Source of the DNA: JBCAXA01 sp038749025 | GTDB lineage: Bacteria; Pseudomonadota; Gammaproteobacteria; Steroidobacterales; Woeseiaceae | Length of the DNA stretch: 64,000 bases | NCBI GenBank assembly: GCA_038749025.1 | Contig: JBCDIL010000003.1 | Span: forward strand, 149,224 to 213,223 | Reading direction: 5' to 3' | Part shown: positions 36,240-43,004 of the stretch, piece after piece | Position numbering within the stretch: the first letter of the stretch is position 1 | Layout of the letters: the number at the start of each line of letters is the position of its first letter | The notes under the pieces: model-generated | The model's database searches: none | Seen by the model: only the letters and a program-made list of their open reading frames with translations | What the model was told of the DNA's origin: nothing | Translations under genes and position numbers: made by a program

Positions 36240-36440
36240 TCACCAAGAATCGGCTGTTGTTAAACCGTGGAGGATAACCCGACTGATTTGAACCAACCGG
36301 ACGATCGCCTCAAGAATCGACAAACGACCGGTGGCAAAGAGTAACTGCATGCCGGTAACAAATCGTAGGCTCCACAGCACAAGCGATACGAACGCAGCCG
36401 TTAAACCCAACGACAAAATTTGTAGCTTGATTAGCGCCAT
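36240..36440 (-). CDS. Small hydrophobic protein
   Basis: 66-aa open frame with two hydrophobic stretches (LQILSLGLTAAFVSLVLWSL and LLFATGRLSILEAIVRLV) that could form two membrane helices. It is not a recognised family. It lies at the end of the minus-strand cassette-like series, with a copy of the long spacer repeat (36467-36645) immediately upstream, as in the GNAT cassette. It is short and could be chance, but its position after a repeat module fits a real gene. Confidence 0.4.
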   Translation of the reverse strand: MALIKLQILSLGLTAAFVSLVLWSLRFVTGMQLLFATGRLSILEAIVRLVQISRVILHGLTTADSW

Positions 36441-36466
36441 TGTGTTTGCCTCGAGATGCGGTTTGC

Positions 36467-36645
36467 TCTCTAGTAATTAGAGTTGTCGAGACTCGTCCTT
36501 AAGCCGTTGAATCTTCATCATGCTCGACGCCAAGTTTTGAGATTAAAAGCGTCGGAGGTCGAACGGCCGGCTACGTACAGAGCACGCGCTCGAGCGCCTT
36601 GACTGGGGAACAGCGAGCTTCCGCTAACGGCCAGAAGCAGCCGGT
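36467..36645. repeat. Long spacer repeat, copy 1
   Basis: Imperfect copy, about 180 bp, of the sequence at 41591-41770. Shared blocks include TAATTA.AGTTGTCG, AAGCC.TTGA, TCGACGC.AA.TTTTG, ATTAAAAGYGTCGGAG, CTTG.CTGGGGAA and TTCCGCTA.CGGCCA. It sits between two minus-strand genes. It starts with a degenerate form of the TCCGACACTTTTAATT core and ends with GGCCAGAAGCAGCC, which recurs at other cassette ends. Confidence 0.7.
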
Positions 36646-36651
36646 CTCTGA

Positions 36652-37134
36652 TCAGCTCTGACTCTCATTCGACTGCATGATCTTTTCCTGCGCGAATTTG
36701 TAGAACCCAGTGAAGTCCCACGACCAGATGATCGCATAGGCATACGCGAACATAGACATTACAAAGTAGGCTGGCTCGCGATCATCTTTGAAGACCATGC
36801 GATACAGAGGTGGTACAACCGAAATCACTTTTGAAACGCTCTTTACATCGCGCCATGAAACTGTATCGCTCTCCGACCCGTTGATTGTCTCAATCTTTTC
36901 ATCGTTGTAGCGGATCACACGGATGCGGAAGAACATGAATTTTGCGAGAAACACGATTCCTACAGAAACGCCGAGCAATAAAAAGACTTCGCCCAGCGTC
37001 GGATCAACGGGTGCGTTGCTCAGAATTGATTGCTCTGGAAAGACCAACGAATGAATGGACTCTAGAGCCAAGAAAATGAACATCAAGGCAGCGAACTTGT
37101 AGAAGAAATAAGCGACGTAGCTGCTACTTTTCAC
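36652..37134 (-). CDS. Membrane protein, hypothetical
   Basis: 160-aa protein with two N-terminal transmembrane segments (FYKFAALMFIFLALESIHSLVF and EVFLLLGVSVGIVFLAKFMFF) and then a soluble domain rich in beta-type residues (IRVIRYNDEKIETINGSESDTVSWRDVKSVSKV). This plan, two helices then I-x-Y-N-D-x-I and SWRDVKSV, resembles bacterial PH-like membrane proteins, in which the last part packs as a small barrel. I cannot name a family. The coding region is A+T-rich compared with flanks. A 35-bp repeat module lies in the gap to the next gene upstream. Confidence 0.65.
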   Translation of the reverse strand: MKSSSYVAYFFYKFAALMFIFLALESIHSLVFPEQSILSNAPVDPTLGEVFLLLGVSVGIVFLAKFMFFRIRVIRYNDEKIETINGSESDTVSWRDVKSVSKVISVVPPLYRMVFKDDREPAYFVMSMFAYAYAIIWSWDFTGFYKFAQEKIMQSNESQS

Positions 37135-37180
37135 AGCATCTTCTTGAAAACTTCAACGTCCATTTTGGGTGAATACCAGT

Positions 37181-37249
37181 CAGTATATCGAATCAAAGGA
37201 ACCGGTCCGAAATCTCGGGGCCGAACCAATCGGCCAGAAGCGGCCGTTC
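37181..37249. repeat. Spacer motif copy 1 plus GGCCAGAAGCGGCC hairpin
   Basis: CAGTATATCGAATC...ACCGGTC at 37181-37207, the first copy of the 35-bp motif, followed at 37232-37249 by GGCCAGAAGCGGCCGTTC. The latter contains CGGCC/GGCCG arms and could fold. The copy lies 3' of the TPR gene at 37273. Confidence 0.7.
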
Positions 37250-37272
37250 AAACGACTCACCGCAACATCGCG

Positions 37273-37902
37273 TCAGTCCAATTCCTGCCCGCGATCGTGT
37301 TGAGCAATCCAGGCTCGTGCCTTCGAGGCATGTTTTGCGTCGGGGAGTAGTCTGACGTATTCACGTAGGTGCGGGAGTGCCTCGTCCTTTTGTCCAAGCG
37401 CCCAGAGTGTGGATCCCGCTCCCCATTGCGCTAGGCCATTATGGGGGTCAAGTGATACTGCGCGAAGGTGATTGCGCGATGCTTTTTCATAATCCTTCGC
37501 GTGAGCCGCAATAGCTCCAATCCCAATATGTGCAGGCGCATGATCGGGTTTCAGTTTGATGACTCTTCGAAAATTGGCCTCAGCATCAGACAACTTCAGC
37601 TGCGTGTACTGGGACAGAGCCAAATGCTGAATAATGACGTAGTCTTCGGGCGCGTAATGAAGCGCTTCTCGGTAAAACTGTTCGGCGGCTGAGTTGTTAT
37701 TCTCTCGAAGCTCTGCCAAACCAAGCCAATAGAGTTTCTGGGCTCGAGAATCGGCGGACGTAGGAACCTCTCGCCCAATAATGCTTCCGTCTTCCAGCTC
37801 TTTAACCTGAACTGATGAGCTCGGGTCAAACGCGAACCAGAAAGCTGCTCCAAACGCGAGCGCCAATACGACAACAATTACTCGGATTGCGTCAGCTGAC
37901 AA
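37273..37902 (-). CDS. TPR-repeat membrane-anchored protein
   Basis: 209-aa protein with an N-terminal membrane anchor (VIVVVLALAFGAAFWFAF) and at least three tetratricopeptide repeats from about residue 55: AQKLYWLGLAELRENNNSAAEQFYREALHYAPEDY, QHLALSQYTQLKLSDAEANFRRVIKLKPDHAPAHIGIGAIAAHAKDYEKASRNHLRAVSLDPHNG and QWGAGSTLWALGQKDEALPHLREYVRLLPD. TPR domains mediate protein-protein contact; the partner is unknown. It is one of the single-gene units in the island, with spacer repeats on both sides. Confidence 0.75.
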   Translation of the reverse strand: MSADAIRVIVVVLALAFGAAFWFAFDPSSSVQVKELEDGSIIGREVPTSADSRAQKLYWLGLAELRENNNSAAEQFYREALHYAPEDYVIIQHLALSQYTQLKLSDAEANFRRVIKLKPDHAPAHIGIGAIAAHAKDYEKASRNHLRAVSLDPHNGLAQWGAGSTLWALGQKDEALPHLREYVRLLPDAKHASKARAWIAQHDRGQELD

Positions 37903-37997
37903 AGAGGATTCTCGATTACCAATTTCGCTTAGAACTGGCCCACAACAGTACTAGATAAGTTTGTGATCGTGACTGGCCACCATGGACCAGTAGCAGC

Positions 37998-38050
37998 CAG
38001 TATATCGGATGGGAGTAGCCGGTCAGCTATCGCACAGAAGCGGACCTTCC
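37998..38050. repeat. Spacer motif copy 2
   Basis: CAGTATATCGGAT...AGCCGGTCAGCTATCG at 37998-38032 followed by ACAGAAGCGGACCTTCC. It ends two bases from the stop codon of the minus-strand gene at 38052, so the module sits flush with that 3' end. Confidence 0.75.
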
Positions 38051-38051
38051 T

Positions 38052-39005
38052 CTATGAATCAACTTGTGTGCTGTACCAATTCTGGTCGTCGAAGAAATGG
38101 AGCGTATCGCCGCGACCGACAAACTGGCCTGCTTTTATTTTCGCTCCGTCCATTTGGACGAACTCAACCGCCTTGATATCGCGCAACCGGCCATCAGCCA
38201 GCTCGCCCGTATAACCAACAGAAATGTCGTCATCGTATTGGCCGGTAAACATGACCTTCGTATCCGTAATCGCGAAATGGTGGCATCCCTTTAGACCTGT
38301 AGTGAATGTCTCGATTTTCAAATCTGGGGAAATACGACACAAATCGAATTCGGTGTAAGCGTACACCGCTACCGATTCTCCAGAGACGTTCATTGCGTAA
38401 CAGTCACTGATTGGTTCTATTTCCGATTGAACTGGAAAGGACCAGATTAGACTGCCAGTGTGACTGAAACAGTTCAGTCCGGGCGACCCTATAGGCTTGG
38501 GACCAGGATGTCCCCAGCCGAAATTTCCGAATATGCCTTCGTCGAAGTAAGAGACCCATATGCGCCCGCATGAATCTACAGCCGAAGACTCAATTCCATC
38601 GCCTAGCAGGAAAGACCGTTCCGAGCAGGCTGATGGATCGATAACGAGTCCGTTTAGGTCAAAGTCGTCCGCGCCACGCCATTGTGACCGTGAACCGGAA
38701 ACCAAAACTCGACCGTCCGGAAACACATCGATTAATGGAAAAGTAACCCTGAGCGGAGGTAGTTCAAGCACTTCTTGAGCTCCATTAGACAGCATCACAA
38801 GCGTGAATTTCTTCGCGTCCGACATACGTGACCTTGGAAAAATTCCGATACCGCTTTCGAACGTTTCCGTGACCTTTTTACTCGAATCGCTTTCTACATA
38901 CAGAAACAAGCCGGTTCCGTTTTCCGAAACGAACTTGCTAACGACTGCCATCCCACTTTGCTCCGGAATGGGCGCAACTCTTTTGAATACGATTTGTCGA
39001 GACAT
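38052..39005 (-). CDS. Propeller-like protein, hypothetical
   Basis: 317-aa soluble protein without signal peptide. Repeated short strands with G-D/N-x-x-W/F and -G-R-V/I patterns (FPDGRVLVSGSRSQW, SAVDSCGRIWVSYFDEGIFG, SHTGSLIWSFPVQ, SGESVAVYAYTEFDLCRI, DTLHFFDDQNWY) suggest a beta-propeller. I do not recognise the family, and there is no catalytic signature. It is one of the larger cassette-like genes; its stop codon is directly followed by a copy of the 35-bp module. G+C is low: 27 of 60 bases in 38881-38940. Confidence 0.6.
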   Translation of the reverse strand: MSRQIVFKRVAPIPEQSGMAVVSKFVSENGTGLFLYVESDSSKKVTETFESGIGIFPRSRMSDAKKFTLVMLSNGAQEVLELPPLRVTFPLIDVFPDGRVLVSGSRSQWRGADDFDLNGLVIDPSACSERSFLLGDGIESSAVDSCGRIWVSYFDEGIFGNFGWGHPGPKPIGSPGLNCFSHTGSLIWSFPVQSEIEPISDCYAMNVSGESVAVYAYTEFDLCRISPDLKIETFTTGLKGCHHFAITDTKVMFTGQYDDDISVGYTGELADGRLRDIKAVEFVQMDGAKIKAGQFVGRGDTLHFFDDQNWYSTQVDS

Positions 39006-39054
39006 AGCTTGGCCTCACGCGGCACGAGACTGAAACAAAGCATCTGGACTACGC

Positions 39055-39154
39055 GCCTAACGGTTACGTTGGGTCTTTAGGAGGCAGTGTATCGAAAGGA
39101 AAGAACGGGCCAGAAGCGGACGTTCACACTGTATAGCTTAGCCCATCGTTAGAC
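39055..39154. repeat. Spacer motif copy 3 inside an attC-like element
   Basis: The diverged module CAGTGTATCGAAAGG...GGGCCAGAAGCGGACGTTC (39085-39126) lies between two heptamers, GCCTAAC at 39055-39061 and GTTAGAC at 39148-39154. They are inverted copies with one mismatch and fit the integron R-box pattern (RYYYAAC...GTTRRRY). The TAA stop of the oxygenase gene lies inside the outer heptamer, as in many integron cassettes. The inner L boxes (TGGGC against GACCCA) are poorly spaced, so assignment as attC is tentative. Confidence 0.4.
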
Positions 39155-39697
39155 TTCAGCCCTATACATTACATCGGTGCGGAGAACGTATTTTCTGCCG
39201 CTAGATACAGTCGCACCTTCATGCAGCAAAGGGTGGTGAAAGCAAAGTGCCATTCCTTGCGCCGGATAAACCTTGAACGATCGAAAATCCGTAAAACCGC
39301 CCTCAAAACCATCATTTAAGTAGAACATCAGCGTGTACCTACTTTCCTCACGCTCGTTTCTCGTGAAACGACCGTCGCTGTGCCACCGAAAGATCTGATA
39401 CTGGTCGTAACGGTAAAATCGGAATCGCTCATTCAGACCGATTGCCGTCCAGCCGTCCACGTTTCTAGGGGCATGCTCCTGGAAGCGGCTCCACAAGGTA
39501 TCGGCCAACCCACGGTCATCAACCATGGCTCTGCCGTTGTTCCGAATCTGGGATGCCACGACATGACCAGACGTTGTGTTGATCGGTGCAACGCCAAATC
39601 CGAGATCCTCGCCTCGCTCTATCAACGCCTGACATTCTTCCGCTGACAAAAATTCTGTCAGAGCAAATGCTTCAGGGCTGTACTCAAAGTACTTCAC
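39149..39697 (-). CDS. 2OG-Fe(II) oxygenase, prolyl 4-hydroxylase type
   Basis: 182-aa Fe(II)/2-oxoglutarate oxygenase of the prolyl-4-hydroxylase alpha-subunit group. The metal site is H106-x-D108 (RWHSDGRF) and H159 (HHPLLHEG), with K169 (SGRKYVLRTD) for 2-oxoglutarate. TLMFYLNDGFEGGFTDF is the usual strand and loop between. The start is a GTG at 39697. It likely hydroxylates a protein, peptide or free amino acid in the cytoplasm. It sits in the cassette-like series, alone, and its TAA stop is part of an attC-like heptamer (39148-39154). Confidence 0.88.
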   Translation of the reverse strand: MKYFEYSPEAFALTEFLSAEECQALIERGEDLGFGVAPINTTSGHVVASQIRNNGRAMVDDRGLADTLWSRFQEHAPRNVDGWTAIGLNERFRFYRYDQYQIFRWHSDGRFTRNEREESRYTLMFYLNDGFEGGFTDFRSFKVYPAQGMALCFHHPLLHEGATVSSGRKYVLRTDVMYRAEV

Positions 39698-39785
39698 GTT
39701 GGAGTTCGCTTTTGTCTTGTTCGACAGTGAAGGTTTTTGTCCGGCTTCACGCGGTTCGCATACGTCCGCAATGGTCAGCTGCAGG

Positions 39786-39820
39786 CAGTATATCGAATTG
39801 AAGCAGACGATCAGCTATCG
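39786..39820. repeat. Spacer motif copy 4
   Basis: CAGTATATCGAATTG...ACGATCAGCTATCG, a full-length copy, 15 bases from the stop codon of the minus-strand gene at 39836. The bases between, ACCACTAGCCGGCGG, resemble the end of the 30-bp repeats at 40932 and 40991. Confidence 0.75.
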
Positions 39821-39835
39821 ACCACTAGCCGGCGG

Positions 39836-40177
39836 TCATCGTAGTTGCTCAAGCAGCATGGAATCATCGTTCAGATAAAGTTCCATCGTTTTGCCTTTCT
39901 GGGTGGGAATCCAGCCAAGTTGATGCGCATCTTCGATCACCTTGCGAACCAATCTCGGCGTGATCGTAAGTTTGCTCGGATCGCCGACCTCTATCGTATA
40001 GCTCCCATTTTCGATCACCACGTTTCGGTCATCAGAGATAGCTGCTTCAATCTTCCTCCCGTTTCCATAGGCATGCTGAACCGTTAAAACCATGAAGCCG
40101 GAGTCTTGTGAGGGACTCCATCGATATTCACCGTCGCCAACGACAATCTTTCTGGAATTTCTTTTCGATATTGACAT
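39836..40177 (-). CDS. Hypothetical protein
   Basis: 113-aa protein from the ATG at 40177 (MSISKRNSRKIVVGDGEYRW). A longer frame to 40267 is open, but its first 12 codons are the spacer repeat itself read as protein, so the longer start is rejected. The protein has a beta-rich N-terminal half (YRWSPSQ, FMVLTVQHAYGNGRKIEAAI, VVIENGSYTIEVGDPSKLTITPRLVRKVIEDAHQLGW), like small hypothetical proteins sometimes found near immunity or toxin genes. No family can be named. Confidence 0.6.
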   Translation of the reverse strand: MSISKRNSRKIVVGDGEYRWSPSQDSGFMVLTVQHAYGNGRKIEAAISDDRNVVIENGSYTIEVGDPSKLTITPRLVRKVIEDAHQLGWIPTQKGKTMELYLNDDSMLLEQLR

Positions 40178-40231
40178 TCCGGGAATCGAGCAAACTGCCA
40201 AGGGCTGGATTAGATCAAAGGAAGCAACAGA

Positions 40232-40266
40232 CAGTATATCGAATGGAGGGAACCGGTCAGCAATCA
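40232..40266. repeat. Spacer motif copy 5
   Basis: CAGTATATCGAATGG...GAACCGGTCAGCAATC, close to the consensus of copies 1, 2 and 6. It lies about 80 bases 3' of the stop codon at 40349 and upstream of the 39836-40177 gene. Confidence 0.75.
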
Positions 40267-40348
40267 ACCATCAACGGTCACCAGACCTATTTTTCAATAG
40301 CCGTAGCGTCGAGCCTCTCTCCTTGGCGAAACTGTTTTCGAAGTCTTT

Positions 40349-40780
40349 TCATTTCTGATGTGGCTGATGGATTTCAAAGCAGCCTTCGCCATTGAATACT
40401 CGAGCAGCCATACCGAAAAGGTCGCGCTGCTTACTGGACGAGAGCGAGTATGAGATCTCGAGCTTTACCACACCAGTCTTCGAAGATGTGGCATCGTCAA
40501 ATTCGCAGACCAAGTGATCCGCCCACATAGCAAATCGGCGGACTCCGCCATACACCGTGACCTCTTGGATCTCCTTCACAATGCAAACGCCCTCAAATTC
40601 TCCGGTCTCCGGCGGTATAAACTGAGTGAAATTCCAGTGCTGGCCTCCTTTCTCGGGATCGCCCTCACCCAAATGAAAGCCGATCACCGTGGAGTCTTGA
40701 TCGTACTCTGTCTCCCAGAGTTCGACGACGTCAGCAGCGAAGGAGATCGTGTTAGCTGCGCTCAACTTGGGCCACAACAA
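40349..40780 (-). CDS. Hypothetical protein, possibly Imm10-like
   Basis: Up to 143 aa; the true start may be the TTG near 40765 (SAANTISFAADVVELWE), which overlaps the stop of a broken frame upstream. The protein is beta-rich with TVIGFHLGEGDPEKGGQHWNFTQF, TVYGGVRRFAMWADHLVCEF and VVKLEISYSLSSSKQRDLFGMAARVF. The order (IGF, then YGGVR, then L-x-x-x-F and an I-x-Y strand) recalls the Imm10-like immunity group, but the match is from memory and weak. Immunity proteins are common cassette cargo. No toxin gene is seen nearby. Confidence 0.5.
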   Translation of the reverse strand: MLWPKLSAANTISFAADVVELWETEYDQDSTVIGFHLGEGDPEKGGQHWNFTQFIPPETGEFEGVCIVKEIQEVTVYGGVRRFAMWADHLVCEFDDATSSKTGVVKLEISYSLSSSKQRDLFGMAARVFNGEGCFEIHQPHQK

Positions 40781-40905
40781 TTGGTAGCGCGGCCGGATCC
40801 GCGTACAAAAAGAAACGCGCTTTGTCCTTCGCCTCGAGTTTCGGCCTGAAGAGTTCCTAGCGGATTGGCCGCAAGCTGTAAGCGTTCAAGGTATGCAGTA
40901 GTCAT
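40752..40905 (-). pseudogene. Broken ~50-aa frame
   Basis: From the ATG at 40905 the frame reads MTTAYLERLQLAANPLG and then degenerates. One frame over it continues LFRPKLEAKDKARFFLYADP, then AALPIVVAQVERS and a TAA at 40754-40752. One extra G in the GG of CTAGGAAC would explain the shift. The joined product would be a coherent charged protein of about 50 residues. It overlaps the start of the next gene, so it might be a small partner gene or the remnant of a larger one. Confidence 0.35.
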
Positions 40906-40931
40906 GGTTATGCGCGAATAGCTGTTTTCGA

Positions 40932-41020
40932 CTAGCGGCTGCTATCACAGCCACTAACAGTCAGTATATCGAATGGAAGGAACCGGTCAGCTATCGGCTG
41001 ACATCACAACCATTAGCAGT
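40932..41020. repeat. Spacer motif copy 6 between 30-bp direct repeats
   Basis: The consensus module (40962-40996: CAGTATATCGAATGG...CGGTCAGCTATCG) is flanked by two direct copies of a 30-bp sequence at 40932-40961 and 40991-41020, period 59 bp: CTAGCGGCTGCTATCACAG against CTATCGGCTGACATCACAA and onward to CTAACAGT/ATTAGCAGT. The second copy reaches the stop codon of the GNAT gene. The layout suggests the module was duplicated or inserted with flanking repeats. Confidence 0.75.
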
Positions 41021-41451
41021 CATTGCCTGGGAAAACGCCGCATCAATATGACGTCCATATCGCTCTTAATGTATCCGGAGTATCGGTCAGCGAGAAATTC
41101 AGGAGCTACTGACGGTCGGCAACGCCTGAATCCAATGGAATTGTAGAATCGCTCAAGGTGACTCCAAGGAAGGCAGTAGCATGGGCCTTCGCCAAGGTGT
41201 GGCAAACACTGATCCAGCAAGTCTTGGCCAATTCCCTGCCTTTGATAGTTCGAACGTATCTGCATCCCCCTGAGAACTACGACTCCATTTTCAGGACACA
41301 GACGAACTACGCCGACCATTGAGCCGTCCAATACAGCTACAAGTACAGTGTCGTTTTCGTTGAAGCCTCTTTTGTAGCCGCACTCTGCGTAGAATGCGGA
41401 AACGTCGCCAAAGTCGGCCTCAGCTGCCTCGTGTATTGAGATTGCCGACAT
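41020..41451 (-). CDS. GNAT-family N-acetyltransferase
   Basis: 143-aa GNAT acetyltransferase. The acetyl-CoA binding A motif is RSNYQRQGIGQDLLDQCL (Q-x-x-G-I/Q-G pattern), with VGVVRLCPENGVVVLRGM before it and CYCLPWSHLERFYNSIGFRRC after it (motif B). The ATG at 41451 (MSAISIHEAA) is used; the 31-codon upstream extension is translated from the 113-bp repeat at 41470-41582 and has the same peptide as the extension of the lipoprotein gene at 43906, so it is not native. GNATs acetylate amines of antibiotics, proteins or metabolites and are typical cassette genes. Confidence 0.85.
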   Translation of the reverse strand: MSAISIHEAAEADFGDVSAFYAECGYKRGFNENDTVLVAVLDGSMVGVVRLCPENGVVVLRGMQIRSNYQRQGIGQDLLDQCLPHLGEGPCYCLPWSHLERFYNSIGFRRCRPSVAPEFLADRYSGYIKSDMDVILMRRFPRQ

Positions 41452-41469
41452 ATTTGGAGCTCTTGCTCG

Positions 41470-41582
41470 GATGGCCGCTGGGTGATTAGCAGTCATTTTA
41501 CCCTGGAATTCGTGTGCTGCCGGTATCAGCGGTAAACCGGTCATTCATTCGATCTCCGACACTTTTAATTCCCAGAAATCCG
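41470..41582. repeat. 5' spacer repeat, copy 1
   Basis: About 113 bp with a counterpart at 44331-44443. Shared blocks include ATGGCCG, AGC.GTCATT.TACC.TGGAATTC.TGTGC.GCCGGT, TCATTC/ACTCATAC and TCTCCGACRCTTTTAATT. Each copy lies just upstream of a minus-strand gene and supplies the same apparent PAA-x-EFQG-x-MTA peptide to spurious N-terminal extensions. Confidence 0.75.
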
Positions 41583-41614
41583 GTTAATGATCTCTGGTAA
41601 TTAAAGTTGTCGGA
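41555..41614. repeat. 26-bp-arm imperfect palindrome
   Basis: Arms at 41555-41580 and 41589-41614 match at 22 of 26 positions (outer TCCGACA, inner CTTTAATTACCAGA-type). The loop is CGGTTAAT. The core TCCGACRCTTTTAATT also occurs at about 44419 and 44482, and inverted at 41665 and 36535. It may be an insertion-element end, a recombination site or a strong hairpin in the spacer. Confidence 0.8.
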
Positions 41615-41770
41615 AACATTCACCTAAGCCATTGATTGTAAGTCGCGTTCGACGCTGAATTTTGCAATTAAAAGTGTCGGAGAGCGAACTTGCCTGTTAA
41701 CAACAAAGCGGTCGTTCGAGTGTCTTGGCTGGGGAATCAGTAAGGTTCCGCTACCGGCCAAACGCGGCCG
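41591..41770. repeat. Long spacer repeat, copy 2
   Basis: The second copy of the 180-bp spacer repeat also found at 36467-36645. It overlaps the right arm of the palindrome and ends in CTACCGGCCAAACGCGGCC, about 85 bases from the radical-SAM-like gene. Together, 41452-41855 holds only repeats (41470-41582, the palindrome, this copy) and no supported gene. Confidence 0.7.
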
Positions 41771-41855
41771 TACAGTACAGACGGTCTGAGTGCTGTGGCA
41801 ATAACTTTCTGGCATCCACGCTACCTTGTGGGCTTCCAGAGGCTACGACCCCAAT

Positions 41856-42992
41856 TCACGGTCCCCCGCAGACTGTTGGAACGAGTTCGTCTTCTAGGAC
41901 CCGCTTCTCGAAGTGCGAGAAGAGATCTTTTGTTGTACCTGTCTTTTTGGGCCTGAATCCAAACTCGATCAAGATGTCTCTCATTGCATATACGTAGGAC
42001 ATCTCGAACGATTGCGGACACCGATATTGCAGTGACTCTAAAGTGTACGGTACGAAGATATTGGCGATGACGTCGTCAACCAAGTCTGCTTCCGCGAGTT
42101 CACCAAAACCCCTTCTGGCGGCTTCAAGGCCGTCCAAGCCAACAAGATAGTTAACCCGGATGTTCTTGAAGCGCTTTCGCGCCCTTGATAATACGTCAAG
42201 TACACGGGTCATTGGGATCCCCTTGCGTTGCCCAAGAATCACCTCCCGGCGTGAGAAGCACTCTATCGGAAACTCGAAGAGCGAATTGTCAACTTGAGCG
42301 AGTCTTTCCATTCCGGCGTCAGATTGAACGACAGTGGTGACAACAGAGTATGTTCCTTGGAATCCGTTGGGGTGGAGGTGTTGGTGGTAGACGCTCTCGA
42401 AGAGTCGAAGCATCGCTTCTTCGGTTGGCAAATCCCCCGTAATCAACATGACTTTGGTGATATACAGCAGGATATCTCGGCCGTGCTCGGCGAATATCTC
42501 GTCGAAAATTTGCTTCGGAGTCAGCACCCGTCTGTCTTCGGTCACTCGTGCGGAAGAATAACATCGGTGACAGAACACACAGCCCCGCAAGTTGCCATCG
42601 ACTCCGCTCGGGAACCGCAAATTGGAGCACGCATTTATGGGGTTTAGGCGAAGATCGTAGTACCTCGGGAGAGCAGGAATATCCTTGAACCACCAACCTC
42701 GTTCGCTGCCCCAGTAGTCGAGTTCTTGCTCAAGCTGAGCGAATGGTAAGCCAGGAACCGGTTGATGCTCGTAAATCAACCCTCTCTGATCTAGAGAGTA
42801 TGGCGAGTCATTGGGGAAACGATAATTCGTGTCGTAGCGGTAGCCTGCAAACCTGAAATTGAATCGCCGAAATCTCTTCCCCTGTCCTTTCTTCTGATCC
42901 GAGTAGTACGGATACTCACCGTCTAGACAGATGCCATTCAGCAATAAGTTGTGTAGATGGAAGTCCCAATCACGAGTGTTACTTGCGTCCAT
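41856..42992 (-). CDS. Radical-SAM-like protein
   Basis: 378-aa protein with a cysteine cluster at residues 122, 138, 141 and 144 (LNPINACSNLRFP...GCVFCHRCYSS). C-x15-C-x2-C resembles the widened radical SAM motif of YhcC/Elp3-type enzymes (C-x12-13-C-x2-C), not the usual C-x3-C-x2-C. The rest has barrel-like segments (ITKVMLITGDLPTEEAMLRLFESV, FEFPIECFSRREVILGQRKG, VNYLVGLDGLEAARRGFGEL) consistent with radical SAM. The first 110 residues (YPYYSD...) are unlike any domain I know. It starts twelve bases after the membrane-protein gene stop, so the two are an operon inside the island. The substrate is unknown. Confidence 0.65.
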   Translation of the reverse strand: MDASNTRDWDFHLHNLLLNGICLDGEYPYYSDQKKGQGKRFRRFNFRFAGYRYDTNYRFPNDSPYSLDQRGLIYEHQPVPGLPFAQLEQELDYWGSERGWWFKDIPALPRYYDLRLNPINACSNLRFPSGVDGNLRGCVFCHRCYSSARVTEDRRVLTPKQIFDEIFAEHGRDILLYITKVMLITGDLPTEEAMLRLFESVYHQHLHPNGFQGTYSVVTTVVQSDAGMERLAQVDNSLFEFPIECFSRREVILGQRKGIPMTRVLDVLSRARKRFKNIRVNYLVGLDGLEAARRGFGELAEADLVDDVIANIFVPYTLESLQYRCPQSFEMSYVYAMRDILIEFGFRPKKTGTTKDLFSHFEKRVLEDELVPTVCGGP

Positions 42993-43004
42993 CGCGACAT
43001 CGTC

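Noticed and set aside
40932..41020. CRISPR-like repeat-spacer array
   Set aside because: Only two repeat copies, diverged, and the intervening DNA is itself the dispersed 35-bp motif; no cas genes.
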